A stretch of DNA of 64,000 nt. It comes from an uncultured Chlamydiae bacterium (GTDB taxonomy: Bacteria; Chlamydiota; Chlamydiia; Chlamydiales; SM23-39). Positions 9,019 through 19,853 of the stretch are shown in pieces. The translations under genes and the position numbers were made by a program. The notes beneath the pieces are model-generated. The model was not told the origin of the DNA. It ran no database searches and saw nothing but the letters and a program-made list of their open reading frames with translations. The stretch covers positions 62,001 through 126,000 of the forward strand of contig CAITMJ010000018.1 in NCBI GenBank assembly GCA_903893545.1, read 5' to 3'. How positions within the stretch are numbered: position 1 is the first letter of the stretch; every line of letters starts with the position of its first letter.

Positions 9019-10818
9019 TTATTCCAAATTCTTCTTCAGCTCTTGGATGAGGTATCCGAAGCGCTTAAGAGCGGCATCGACGGGAGCGCTTGTGGTCATG
9101 TCGACTCCAGCTTCTTTCAACAACTCCAGCGGATACTTACTGCCGCCAGAAGAGAGGAAGGCAATGTAGCGATCGCGCGCAGCGGGAGATTTGAGAACCT
9201 GCTCGTGAAGCGCCATGGCCGCAGAGACTCCGGTCGCATATTGGTAGACATAGAAATCGTAATAAAAGTGAGGGATTCTCGCCCATTCGACTTCAATTTC
9301 TTTGTCCATGACAAATTGCGGTCCGTAATACTCCTTCATCAGATCTGTGTAGATGCGATTGAGAAGCGATGGCGTCAGGGGCTGCCCCTGTTCGGCGAGC
9401 TGATGGATCTTTAACTCAAATTCCGCAAAGAGCGTTTGCCGGAAAATCGTCCCCCGAATCCGATCGATTTGATCGTTGATCAGGTACGCTTTTTCCTTTT
9501 TTGTCTTCGCTTTTTTCATCAGGTGATCCATGAGAAGCTGCTCGTTAAAGGTCGAAGCCACTTCTGCGACAAAGATCGGGTACTGTGCATAGATATAGGG
9601 CTGCTTTTTTCGGCTAAGGAAACTATGCATGCTATGGCCCGCCTCGTGCGCAAGGGTCATCGTATCATAGAGCGTGCCGTGGAAATTCATGAGAATATAG
9701 GGCATGCTGTCATAACATCCGCTCGAATAGGCGCCGGAACGTTTTTTGGCATTTTCATAAGGATCTACCCAGCGATCTTGCATAAGCCCTTTGCGAAGCG
9801 CGTCTTGATAGGCCTGGCCAAGAGGAGCGACCGAGTCAACGACTGCCTGGCACGCTTCATCATAGGTCAATTTCATACTCGCCTCTTCGACAAGCGGCGA
9901 TGAAAGATCATAGGCATGCAACGCATCGACCTTTAAAATCGATTTGCGAAGAGTTAAATACTCTTCCATAAAAGCGCGTCCCTTTTTGACCGATTCGATC
10001 AGGCGATAAACCACGGCAGGATCGATTTTATGGGAAAAAAGCGCAGCCGTAATGCAGTCGTTAAAATTTCTTGCCCGCGCATTGAAAAGGTGGGTCTGCG
10101 TCTGTCCTTGTAAAAGCTCACAGAGCGTGTTGATATGGTTTTGATAACCGAGATGAAGGTTGAGCATCGTCGATTTGCGAAGCGCGCGATCGGGTGAATG
10201 GATCATTGAACCATAGGTGCCATTGGTCAAAGAATGCTCTACCCCTTTCGAATCGACAGCTGGCGCGAATGTCATGTCCGCGTTATTGAGCGCCGCAAAC
10301 GCTTTGTAAGAAGCCTCTAACGCCTTTCCAGAAAGAGCGAGGAGCTCTTCCTTGTCAGAGGAAAGTGTGTGAGGACGCATGCGGAAAATTCGCTCAAAAT
10401 GAAAACGGTATGGCGCCAATGACGGTTCGCCAAGGAGCCTGTGGATAGCATCATCTGAGAGGGCCAAGATTTCAGGCTCTAACCAAGCGCTTTCCATCCG
10501 AAAATCGTGATTGACTGAAGTGATAAGACCGTAGTTGCGCTTGAATTCGTCGTTTCCTAAATCCTCATCGAGCCGTAGGTGCGCGTAGGTGGCTAACTTA
10601 GATAATTTTCGATCCAAAGAAAAATAATAACTTAACAGCTCGCTCATCGCTTTCGGGTCGCCAAGACGCCCCTGAAATGTCTTCATCTCAGGCCAGCGAG
10701 GAGACTCAGCTTTTCCTTTCACTGCCGCCAACTCCTGCGACCAAGTGGAGGGGTCAGAATAGAGCGCTTCAACGTTCCATTTATTTTTTAACGGAATCTC
10801 TGATCGGGTAGGGGGCAT
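9019..10818 (-). CDS. pepF: Oligoendopeptidase F family zinc metallopeptidase
   Basis: A cytoplasmic M3B peptidase that cuts short peptides. The zinc site HEAGH is in the block LAHEAGHSMHSF. The N-terminus has the PepF pattern W-N-V-E-A-L-Y, and the C-terminus carries the family's YYDFYVYQYATG block. I chose ATG 10818 (599 residues): it has GAGGAA about 7 nt upstream, fits the family length of about 600, and leaves the groES control region free. A longer frame from ATG 10935 (638 residues, also with AAGGAA upstream) would add a hydrophobic leader and would cover the CIRCE-like site and groES promoter. It is divergent from groES; recalled order in C. trachomatis is groEL–groES–pepF (CT110–112). 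Confidence 0.9.
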   Translation of the reverse strand: MPPTRSEIPLKNKWNVEALYSDPSTWSQELAAVKGKAESPRWPEMKTFQGRLGDPKAMSELLSYYFSLDRKLSKLATYAHLRLDEDLGNDEFKRNYGLITSVNHDFRMESAWLEPEILALSDDAIHRLLGEPSLAPYRFHFERIFRMRPHTLSSDKEELLALSGKALEASYKAFAALNNADMTFAPAVDSKGVEHSLTNGTYGSMIHSPDRALRKSTMLNLHLGYQNHINTLCELLQGQTQTHLFNARARNFNDCITAALFSHKIDPAVVYRLIESVKKGRAFMEEYLTLRKSILKVDALHAYDLSSPLVEEASMKLTYDEACQAVVDSVAPLGQAYQDALRKGLMQDRWVDPYENAKKRSGAYSSGCYDSMPYILMNFHGTLYDTMTLAHEAGHSMHSFLSRKKQPYIYAQYPIFVAEVASTFNEQLLMDHLMKKAKTKKEKAYLINDQIDRIRGTIFRQTLFAEFELKIHQLAEQGQPLTPSLLNRIYTDLMKEYYGPQFVMDKEIEVEWARIPHFYYDFYVYQYATGVSAAMALHEQVLKSPAARDRYIAFLSSGGSKYPLELLKEAGVDMTTSAPVDAALKRFGYLIQELKKNLE

Positions 10819-10883
10819 AGATTGTTCCTCATCATTGGGTTTCAGTGTGTTAGAAAAAATATTTCCGGGGATTAAAAGGACTG

Positions 10884-10910
10884 TTAGCAATCGAATAACC
10901 GATCTGCTAA
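10884..10910 (+). promoter_or_regulatory. CIRCE-like operator (HrcA site) upstream of groESL
   Basis: TTAGCAATC, nine bases, then ATCTGCTAA. The consensus CIRCE is TTAGCACTC-N9-GAGTGCTAA; here the outer six bases of each arm are perfect and the spacer is exactly 9, but the inner three bases of each arm do not pair. It lies 71 bp before the groES ATG. HrcA binds such sites to repress chaperone genes, including in Chlamydia. Confidence 0.6.
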
Positions 10911-10916
10911 ATCTGC

Positions 10917-10946
10917 TTGCAAAAAATCTGCTCATTTCGTTATATT
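10917..10946 (+). promoter_or_regulatory. Candidate main-sigma promoter for groES-groEL
   Basis: TTGCAA (10917–10922), 18 bp spacer, TATATT (10941–10946). It starts 7 bp downstream of the CIRCE-like site and would give a leader of about 25–30 nt containing the groES ribosome site AAGGAG. Consensus matching by eye only. Confidence 0.45.
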
Positions 10947-10980
10947 CCTTTGTATATTCAGTAACTTAAGGAGAAATCCT

Positions 10981-11295
10981 ATGACCCAACAAACCGAAAA
11001 AAAACTTGCACTCAGACCCCTTGGCAATCGCGTGATCGCCCAGCGTCTGGAAGAGCAAGAAACTATGAAAGGCGGAATCATCCTGCCTGACTCTGCGAAA
11101 AAAAAGCAGGAAACAGCAAAAATCGTCGCTGTCGGATCCGGCAAACGCCTTGAAGACGGCACAGTATTGCCGATCTCATTAAAGGTAGGCGACATCATCC
11201 TGATGGATAAATATTCATCCCAGGAAGTCACGATTGATGACGAGGAATACATCATCCTTAAAGCTGATGATATCATTGCAACCATTGAAGAATAG
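10981..11295 (+). CDS. groES: Co-chaperonin GroES
   Basis: 104 residues, the seven-fold ring cap of the GroEL folding chamber. Conserved blocks are the N-terminal RPLGNRVIAQRLEEQE, the mobile loop KGGIILPDSAKKK with the IIL contact tripeptide, and the C-terminal region ending in EYIILKADDIIATIE. The ATG has AAGGAG 8 nt upstream. It is 13 bp from groEL, so one operon, with a candidate promoter and a CIRCE-like operator upstream. The length is slightly above the usual 97 because of a short N-terminal extension MTQQTEKK. Confidence 0.97.
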   Translation: MTQQTEKKLALRPLGNRVIAQRLEEQETMKGGIILPDSAKKKQETAKIVAVGSGKRLEDGTVLPISLKVGDIILMDKYSSQEVTIDDEEYIILKADDIIATIEE

Positions 11296-11305
11296 GAGTA
11301 TCTGA

Positions 11306-13608
<2,303 letters not shown>

Positions 13609-13677
13609 AGACTGGGATATATATGTTTTGCTTAGAATTGTCAATTTGCTAGAATGCAAAAGAAACCTGGTGGCCCC

Positions 13678-14208
13678 ATGAAATCAATCTTGCTTTTTTT
13701 AGTCCCTGTTTTTCTTTTTGCAACCCCTGCACAAGTCATCTTGATCCGGCATGCGGAACAAGCGGTGACAGGCGATGCCCTTTCTTTAAAGGGTCGTGAA
13801 CGAGCGATGGCGCTCGCCCCCTTCTTCTATGGGAACCCCACAGTTCTATCCTACAATCTCCCTGTGGCTGTGTATGCGGCAAAAGACACTACGCAAACCG
13901 GCTTGACGGTAAAGCCGCTGGCGACAAAAATGAGCATCTCCCTCTCAGACAAATTTTCCTATAATCAGGTCCAACCTCTTGTGAACGACATTCTTACCAA
14001 TCCCGACTATGAAGGGAAAATGGTGCTGGTCTGCTGGTCTCATGAGGAAATTCCTCAAATCGCCTCCCTTCTCGGCGCAAAAAAAGCCCCTGCGAAGTGG
14101 TCTGATAATTCCTACGATAGAGTCTGGATGGTCAATTTCGATGATAAGAGCGTTGCGACATTCAAAAATCTGCCGCAAAAATTGCTCTATGGCGATTCAG
14201 CTAAGTAA
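13678..14208 (+). CDS. Histidine phosphatase family protein, exported
   Basis: About 176 residues. A signal peptide (MKSILLFLVPVFLFATPAQ) is followed at once by the RHG-type motif LIRHAE, whose His would be phosphorylated during catalysis; a second catalytic-type His is likely in CWSHEE. This matches the phosphoglycerate-mutase-like fold in a short, SixA-like or periplasmic form. I chose ATG 13678 because it gives a clean signal peptide; ATG 13654 adds eight residues. The 3' end overlaps the dus gene by 22 bp tail to tail. The substrate cannot be inferred. Confidence 0.75.
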   Translation: MKSILLFLVPVFLFATPAQVILIRHAEQAVTGDALSLKGRERAMALAPFFYGNPTVLSYNLPVAVYAAKDTTQTGLTVKPLATKMSISLSDKFSYNQVQPLVNDILTNPDYEGKMVLVCWSHEEIPQIASLLGAKKAPAKWSDNSYDRVWMVNFDDKSVATFKNLPQKLLYGDSAK

Positions 14209-15128
14209 GTAGCTAATTCGCAAATCTCTTTCTCATCGGTATAGGTGCGGCAAAGGATCGTCTTTCGATGCTCGCTCTCTTTCATCATAAAACTCATGAG
14301 TTGCTTGAGTTTATTGATTTTGGTCTTGGATTGCATCTCTTCTGGGCAGTGACTTAAAAACATCTTGAGGTACTGCCCAATCGCGCCCGTAGGACGGCGA
14401 TATTCCTCACCGCGAAAGTGGGCTCTAATCTCCTGAAAAATCCAGGGATTGGCCACTGCGCCGCGCCCGATCATCACTCCATCGCAGCCAGTGTGCTCGA
14501 TCATTCGAAGAAGATCCCCTACATTTAAGATATCTCCGTTGCCAATGACCGGAATTTTCAATAACTGTTTGGCCTCTCGGATAAGATCCCAGCGCGCAGG
14601 AGGGCCATACCCATCTTCTTTTGTCCGCGGATGGAGCGTTAAAAAAGCGATTCCCGCTTCTTCTGCTGCAAGAAGGTTCTCCCGAAAAAGCGATGTATCG
14701 GAAAACCCCGCTCGAAGCTTTGCTGTGACAGGGACAGAGACCGCATCGACCATCGATTTGGCGATTTTATGGAGGAGCTCAGGCGTTTTCAAAAGACTCG
14801 ATCCAGCGCCCTTGCCAGTCACTGTATTCGAAGGACAGCCGCAATTGAGATCGATCCGAGGAGCTCCCTTAGCCGCAAGGCCAACGGCCATCTCAGCCAT
14901 GAATTCAGGAATCGACCCCATGATTTGGGCCGCCTGCAGGATAGGCGCTGTATCATCCGGCTCATAGTGCTTTAAAAGGCTTGGGATGTGAGGAGTTGTC
15001 GAGACCCGGATAAATTCCGTACAAGCCCAGTCAAACCCTCCAATCGAAGCCAACGTCTTTCGAAAGGGGCGATCTCCGACGCCTTCCATCGGAGCTAGAA
15101 AAAGAAGAGGAGCACTTTTTTGAATCAT
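14187..15128 (-). CDS. dus: tRNA-dihydrouridine synthase
   Basis: About 313 residues from ATG 15128 (MIQKSAPLLFLAPMEGVGD). Dus enzymes reduce uridines in the tRNA D-loop using FMN and NADPH. Hallmarks are APMEGV at the start of the TIM barrel, the catalytic Cys block DLNCGCPSNTVTGKGAGS, the RNA-contact block HPRTKEDGY, and IGNGDI and MIGRGAVANPWIF of the FMN phosphate site. The longer frame to 15179 lacks a better ribosome site and would overlap the divergent gene at 15166. Which D-loop positions it modifies (DusA, B or C type) is not clear; the compact form suggests a generalist. Confidence 0.9.
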   Translation of the reverse strand: MIQKSAPLLFLAPMEGVGDRPFRKTLASIGGFDWACTEFIRVSTTPHIPSLLKHYEPDDTAPILQAAQIMGSIPEFMAEMAVGLAAKGAPRIDLNCGCPSNTVTGKGAGSSLLKTPELLHKIAKSMVDAVSVPVTAKLRAGFSDTSLFRENLLAAEEAGIAFLTLHPRTKEDGYGPPARWDLIREAKQLLKIPVIGNGDILNVGDLLRMIEHTGCDGVMIGRGAVANPWIFQEIRAHFRGEEYRRPTGAIGQYLKMFLSHCPEEMQSKTKINKLKQLMSFMMKESEHRKTILCRTYTDEKEICELATYLAESP

Positions 15129-15165
15129 ATATTTTAATAAACAAAAAGAGTATAATGAAGAACTA

Positions 15166-15756
15166 ATGAAAGCAAGCACAACTAAGCTCTATACGTGGGC
15201 GACCCAGAAAGCAAATTCTTCAAAATCCCCTCTATGGATAGGGCTATTATTTTTTTTAGAATTAATTCTTTTCATCCCGCTTGATGCAATTCTCATCTTT
15301 TTTTGTCTTCAAAATCCAAGAAAAACATTTTTTTATATATTGATTGCGGCCATAGCCTCAACAATCTCTGCGTCAATTGGTTATCTTCTCGGGCATTTTC
15401 TCTGGGACGTTATCGGCACCTACATTGTACCGGCCCTTATTTCTAACTCGGCCTTTGAGAGACTATCTGGCCATTTCCAAGTCTATGAAAACGGAGCGGT
15501 TTTCTTAGGAGCCCTTCTTCCACTGCCGCTAAAAGCCCTTAGCCTTACCGCAGGGGTATTCCATCTCGGCCTAGTCCCCTTTCTCACCTACATTTTCATG
15601 GGCAGGCTCCTCCGCTTCTCCCTCGTCGGCGGCGCGGTTCTCATTTGGGGGGAGCAATTAAAAAATTTCATTGAACGCCACTTTCGCCTAGTCGTCCTTC
15701 TATTCGGCGCAAAGCTCGCGCTCGTCAGCGCCATCGTCTGGGCTCTAGCTCAATAA
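15166..15756 (+). CDS. YqaA/DedA-family (SNARE-associated) membrane protein
   Basis: 196 residues with about five hydrophobic segments. The central region has the family pattern: SIGYLLGHFLW, then a re-entrant-type stretch GALLPLPLKALSLTAGVFHL followed by a MGRLLRF block, as in YqaA/DedA (VTT domain) proteins. These are inner-membrane proteins linked to lipid scrambling or undecaprenyl phosphate recycling. It is divergent from dus with 37 bp between the starts. Family assignment is good; the substrate is unknown. Confidence 0.75.
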   Translation: MKASTTKLYTWATQKANSSKSPLWIGLLFFLELILFIPLDAILIFFCLQNPRKTFFYILIAAIASTISASIGYLLGHFLWDVIGTYIVPALISNSAFERLSGHFQVYENGAVFLGALLPLPLKALSLTAGVFHLGLVPFLTYIFMGRLLRFSLVGGAVLIWGEQLKNFIERHFRLVVLLFGAKLALVSAIVWALAQ

Positions 15757-15764
15757 AAGAAGAT

Positions 15765-16403
15765 TTAAATCTTCTTAAATTCTCGCTCAATTTCTTGGAT
15801 AAGCGCGACGTTTGAGGAAACGACGCCGAGTCCATGATCATTGGGGAAAAGGAATTTAGGGAAGGGAAGCTCGGTAAAAAAACGGCCCACTTCATTGGGG
15901 TGAGATACGACATCGTGAATGAGAATGACAGCCTCGTCTTTGAGGTGCTTCTGCCAACTGTCGTACTGATATTTAACCGCTCGATAAGTGTGCGCCCAAT
16001 CGATATGGAGCACATCGATTTTTCGCGTCCATTTTTTCAATACATCTGAGTGAGGACCGATGATGAGGTGGATGTTCTTCACATAATTGAGCCGGATGGC
16101 ATAGGAAATATTGCTAAAGGCGCTGTCTAATGCAAAGCTTTTTTCTGCATAGCTCCCCTCTTCATAAAACCAGTCAATGCCAAATACATGTCCCTGATTT
16201 TTATACCCGAATGCGAGAGTGGAAAGCGCGCGATCAAAACCGAGGTCGACAATAGTTTTAGGCTGCATCTTTTGCGTCAGCCAAAGAGCGAATTTCTCAT
16301 GCCCTTTCCAGGTGCTGTCAATAGAACTGATGAATTTGAGCGCAGATGCCTCTTCCGCTTCGCTTTGCTTTGAGGATCTTTTCGATAAAGTCGCAGTCGC
16401 CAT
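15765..16403 (-). CDS. Class I SAM-dependent methyltransferase-like protein
   Basis: 212 residues. The Rossmann-type motif I is TIVDLGFDRALSTLAFG (loosely DxGxxxG), followed by an acidic residue in FGIDWF. A strand–Asp block VLHIDWAHTYRAVKYQ and an HDV motif resemble Methyltransf_24/cephalosporin hydroxylase-like proteins, which often act on small molecules or sugars. Motif I is imperfect, so activity is not certain. It lies 24 bp upstream of nothing on its own strand except the CNNM gene, and is convergent with the DedA-like gene. The N-terminal 25 residues are Ser/Lys/Glu-rich and probably flexible. Confidence 0.65.
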   Translation of the reverse strand: MATATLSKRSSKQSEAEEASALKFISSIDSTWKGHEKFALWLTQKMQPKTIVDLGFDRALSTLAFGYKNQGHVFGIDWFYEEGSYAEKSFALDSAFSNISYAIRLNYVKNIHLIIGPHSDVLKKWTRKIDVLHIDWAHTYRAVKYQYDSWQKHLKDEAVILIHDVVSHPNEVGRFFTELPFPKFLFPNDHGLGVVSSNVALIQEIEREFKKI

Positions 16404-16427
16404 CGACAGGGAGTATAAGCGGCTTTG

Positions 16428-17630
16428 TTATTCTTGCAAAGAACGAACATGCAATCGCTTGACCCCTCGAAGAGTCGGCTCTATGACAGTGAATTCAAAA
16501 TCGCCGATGCGAAGAGTTTCTCCACGCGATAATGAGTGATCTAAAGAAGTGAGAATTAAATCGCTTAATGTCATTGAGAGCTCAGCGGGAAGCTCCGCTT
16601 TAAATTCTTGATTGAATTCCGCTACGGTCATTGAGCCCAAAAGAGTTCTTTCGACAAAGTGGCCAATCTCTTCTAAATTTACGCTCACTTGTTTGCCAAA
16701 AATCCCCTCGATGATTCGATCGAGCGTTAAAATCCCGCAAGCCTGCCCTGTCGCTTCTAAAATCACCGCTAATGTTTGGTTGTTGCGTCGAAATTGATCG
16801 ATGATTTGCAAGATAGAGGCGTCTTTTGTGACAAACCAAGGAGATTTTCCCTGATCGATGATTCTTTGATTGTTTTGCAGGCGAAGAAGATCGCGCACAT
16901 CCACAATCGAAACAAGGTTATTTGAAACGCGATGATAGACCGGTAAAATCGAAGCGTACTGCTTCTTTAACTGTGCCCGAGCTTCTCCGACTGTCGTCGT
17001 CGTTGGGAAAAGTTGGATTTCAGAAAGAGGGCTCATCCATTGAAATGCAGTCGCATTTTTCAGATTAAAAATAGAGCTGACAATCGCATTGAATTCATCG
17101 ACCTCTCCAAGCTCCCCTTCTTCAAAGGCGCTCTTCACCTCTTCGCGCGACAAGAAAAGAGAAGTTTCTGCCGGTTTTTTCATCAGCCAGTGAATCAGAC
17201 GAGAGAGTTGATCAAAGCTCCACGTAAAAGGAGTTAAAAGCCGGCTTACGCCCATGAGAAGTGGCGCTAAAAACATTGCAATCCTCTCTGGATGGCGCCG
17301 CGCGGTGAACATCGGAACTAGCTCTGCAAAAATCACGACGATCAATACTTGCGAAAGAGGGGCCCAATCGGGATCTAAGTGAATGGACTCATAAAACCTA
17401 CGCGCGCATTCCGATCCCATCTGAAGAGCAGTGTTGATGCAAATGAGCGTCGTCCCAAAGAGCCTCGACGGCCTTTTCAAAAGAAAACTGATCCACGCCG
17501 CTCTTCGATTGCCTCGGCTGACATAATACTGCAACCGAATCTTATTGAAGGAAACGACCGCCATTTCCATAGAGGCGAAAATGGCCTGGACAAAGATCGC
17601 GAGCATCGTAAAAAACAGCCACTGGATCAC
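16428..17630 (-). CDS. CNNM/HlyC-type protein (DUF21, CBS pair, CorC domain), second copy
   Basis: About 400 residues from GTG 17630, which overlaps the upstream stop as GTGA. The N-terminal DUF21 membrane domain has four hydrophobic segments (first VIQWLFFTMLAIFVQ), followed by a CBS-pair region about 200–310 and a CorC/HlyC domain at the C-terminus ending FTVIEPTLRGVKRLHV. The family is linked to Mg2+ transport or efflux, although chlamydial members are often named TlyC haemolysins. A longer frame to 17774 lies inside the upstream gene and is not credible. It forms a tandem pair with the next gene, as with CT256–CT257 in C. trachomatis (recalled). The two may form a heterodimer. Confidence 0.85.
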   Translation of the reverse strand: MIQWLFFTMLAIFVQAIFASMEMAVVSFNKIRLQYYVSRGNRRAAWISFLLKRPSRLFGTTLICINTALQMGSECARRFYESIHLDPDWAPLSQVLIVVIFAELVPMFTARRHPERIAMFLAPLLMGVSRLLTPFTWSFDQLSRLIHWLMKKPAETSLFLSREEVKSAFEEGELGEVDEFNAIVSSIFNLKNATAFQWMSPLSEIQLFPTTTTVGEARAQLKKQYASILPVYHRVSNNLVSIVDVRDLLRLQNNQRIIDQGKSPWFVTKDASILQIIDQFRRNNQTLAVILEATGQACGILTLDRIIEGIFGKQVSVNLEEIGHFVERTLLGSMTVAEFNQEFKAELPAELSMTLSDLILTSLDHSLSRGETLRIGDFEFTVIEPTLRGVKRLHVRSLQE

Positions 17631-18883
17631 GCTTTCCCCCGTGAAGAGACGATCTTCCTTACATACACTCTTCGGATGCGATTGGGATCGGCAGCGAGGA
17701 TATAAAAGAGGAATTGATCGGTAGCGTACTTGGCTCCTGTCTGCGGAATCGTCCCGAGCTGTTCGATCAGCCATCCCCCTAAGGTCACCGCATTTTCTTT
17801 CGATTCTAACTCGATGCCGAAAATCTCCCCAAACTGCGCCAACTCCAATGTGCCGCTCGCGATAATCACATTGTCTCCGGAACGGGTGTATAAACTCTTG
17901 ACATCTCGGAGGTCTGCAATCTCGCCCAAAACCTCTTCGATCAAATCTTCTTGCGTAATCAATCCTGAAATCGATCCATATTCATCGACGACAATCGCCA
18001 AATCCTCGCTCCGCTCCCGAAGGTTTTTCAGCAAAGTAGAAGCTCTGGTCGTTTCCGGCACATAATAGGGTTTCTTTAAGTATCTCAACAGATCTTGGCT
18101 CGTTTGAATCTCCTCTTTTGAAAGAAAAAATTCCCGCGTCGAGAGGATCCCTTGGATATTCTCTATATCGCCCTTGCAAACCGGAACTCGGGTCGTTTGC
18201 TGATCGGCAAAGAGATGGATCAATTGCGAAAGAGGCTCCTCTAGATCGTAATAGATAATCTCTTCGCGCGGACGCATCCGCTCTTTGACAAGAGTCTCCT
18301 GCAAATCCAAAGCCCCTTCCACTAACCTCGCCTCTTGCTTGAGAAGAACCCCACTCTCTTCAGACGTTTTCAAGACATGTTTTAATTCATTGGGAGAAAT
18401 CTCCTCTTCATCTTGGATAATCAAGAAGAAAAAACGGGAGATCCAGCTTGTGACTGCGGTCAATCGTTTCCGAATCGGCTTTAGTAAAAGAGTCGCTTTA
18501 TAGATCAATGGCGCCACGCGATAGGCGACTTTCGCATTGTTGGGCATCGCGATCGACTTTGGAAGCAGCTCTCCAAAAAGGAGTGTCAAAGCCAGAGGAA
18601 CGCCCACCTTTAACCCCCAAGCGCTATACTCCGAAAAGAGGCTCGAAACAGTATTTTGCACCAAGATATTCGACAGCACATTGAGCATCAAAATGGTCAC
18701 TAAAATATCTCGAGGCCTCTCCATCAAATGATAGATCAAAGAAAGGCGCGTATCCTTCGATTTTCTGTACGTTTTGAGCTGCATCGAAGAAAGAGAGAAA
18801 AGGGCCGTTTCAGACCCAGAGAGAATAGCAGAGAGGATCAAAAGAAACGCAAGAGCGAAAAGCAGAGCGACGAAAATGGTCAT
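17627..18883 (-). CDS. CNNM/HlyC-type protein (DUF21, CBS pair, CorC domain), first copy
   Basis: 418 residues. DUF21 domain about 1–190 with the family's LILSAILSGSETALFSLS and LLFGELLPKSIA blocks (the GELxPK motif is diagnostic). A CBS pair covers about 200–320, including VPVCKGDIENIQGILS and AIVVDEYGSISGLITQEDLIEEVLG. A CorC/HlyC domain ends the protein. The Ser-Glu of SGSETALF and the GELLPK motif contribute to ion binding in studied CNNM/CorC proteins. The start overlaps the stop of the small protein at 18880 by four bases (ATGA), so the three genes are an operon. Confidence 0.88.
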   Translation of the reverse strand: MTIFVALLFALAFLLILSAILSGSETALFSLSSMQLKTYRKSKDTRLSLIYHLMERPRDILVTILMLNVLSNILVQNTVSSLFSEYSAWGLKVGVPLALTLLFGELLPKSIAMPNNAKVAYRVAPLIYKATLLLKPIRKRLTAVTSWISRFFFLIIQDEEEISPNELKHVLKTSEESGVLLKQEARLVEGALDLQETLVKERMRPREEIIYYDLEEPLSQLIHLFADQQTTRVPVCKGDIENIQGILSTREFFLSKEEIQTSQDLLRYLKKPYYVPETTRASTLLKNLRERSEDLAIVVDEYGSISGLITQEDLIEEVLGEIADLRDVKSLYTRSGDNVIIASGTLELAQFGEIFGIELESKENAVTLGGWLIEQLGTIPQTGAKYATDQFLFYILAADPNRIRRVYVRKIVSSRGKA

Positions 18884-19203
18884 CGTTTGAAATGGACCTT
18901 GAGAAATCCTTCAGGGACCACTCCAACTTCGCGGAGAAGAACCAATTCGATCCAAGCGGGATCACTCTGAGATGCGATTTGAAGAGAGAGCTCTTCTTTT
19001 TCTAATGCTGCGACAAGACTCATTTTTTCCATTTCCGAACAACGAAAAGCAAGCTCTTCAACAGCTCTACTTCGGCTTTTCATCGCATGGCCAAATACGA
19101 CAAACGCAAGAGTGCAAAATCCCGTTACCCACCAAGTCTTTTGAAACCAGCCAGAACTCTTCACAGCCACCTCACTCCCCAAAACCCAAATTATCGCGAA
19201 CAC
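18880..19203 (-). CDS. Small bitopic protein resembling DivIC/FtsB
   Basis: 107 residues with one transmembrane helix (about 22–40), then a coiled-coil-like stretch (about 41–78) rich in Glu, Arg and Leu, then a terminal block DPAWIELVLLREVGVVPEG. That arrangement and the D-P-x-W/Y-I-E … L-G-V/L-V-x-P/K-E-G ending resemble FtsB/DivIC septum proteins, which bridge FtsL and FtsQ. The resemblance is by eye. The gene heads the CNNM operon (ATGA overlap). Chlamydiae lack FtsZ but retain FtsW, FtsI, FtsK and FtsL-like proteins, so a DivIC-like member would be reasonable. An alternative is an ordinary small membrane protein of unknown role. Confidence 0.6.
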   Translation of the reverse strand: MFAIIWVLGSEVAVKSSGWFQKTWWVTGFCTLAFVVFGHAMKSRSRAVEELAFRCSEMEKMSLVAALEKEELSLQIASQSDPAWIELVLLREVGVVPEGFLKVHFKR

Positions 19204-19218
19204 GAAATTCTAGACTAG

Positions 19219-19785
19219 TTAAATCGACGGAACTGTAATTTCCATCTGGCGCATATACTTTCCCTTCCGATCGGCATACGAAGTCTCACACACGTTCGGC
19301 GCTTCAAAAAAGAGCACCTGCGCAAGGCCTTCCATTGCATAAATCTTTGCTGGCAAGGGCGTTGTATTTGAAATCTCCAAAGTCACATACCCCTCCCATT
19401 CCGGCTCAAACGGCGTGACATTCACGATAATCCCGCAACGGGCATAGGTCGATTTGCCAATGCAAAGGGTCAGTACATTTCGCGGAATGCGAAAATATTC
19501 GACACTTCTTGCCAGTGCAAAAGAGTTTGGAGGGATGATACAGGTATCCCCTTTGATATCGATAAACGCATCTTCGCTAAAATTTTTCGGGTCGACGATC
19601 GAATTATATACATTCGTAAACACCTTAAACTCAGTTGAAACGCGAAGATCGTATCCGTAACTGGAAAGACCGTAACTGACGAGTCTTTTGCCATCTTTTT
19701 CGCGTACCTGTCCATTGACAAACGGCTCGATCATCTTGTGCTCTAAAGCCATTTTGCGAATCCATTGATCAGACTGTAATGACAT
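19219..19785 (-). CDS. dcd: dCTP deaminase
   Basis: 188 residues, matching Dcd (about 190). It deaminates dCTP to dUTP, a precursor for dTMP. The family blocks are present: [12 protein letters not shown] near the N-terminus, [12 protein letters not shown] with the substrate-binding Ser/Arg, and [16 protein letters not shown] with the catalytic Glu. It is a homotrimeric cytoplasmic enzyme. The ATG has AGGAGA 7 nt upstream. It is divergent from ruvB; dcd–ruvB is also adjacent in C. trachomatis (CT039–CT040 as I recall). Confidence 0.95.
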   Translation of the reverse strand: MSLQSDQWIRKMALEHKMIEPFVNGQVREKDGKRLVSYGLSSYGYDLRVSTEFKVFTNVYNSIVDPKNFSEDAFIDIKGDTCIIPPNSFALARSVEYFRIPRNVLTLCIGKSTYARCGIIVNVTPFEPEWEGYVTLEISNTTPLPAKIYAMEGLAQVLFFEAPNVCETSYADRKGKYMRQMEITVPSI

Positions 19786-19853
19786 AAATTCTCTCCTAGA
19801 ATGCCCACTTATATATAGCTTTTCAAATGGTTTTCCTGCTACCTTTTTCCGAT

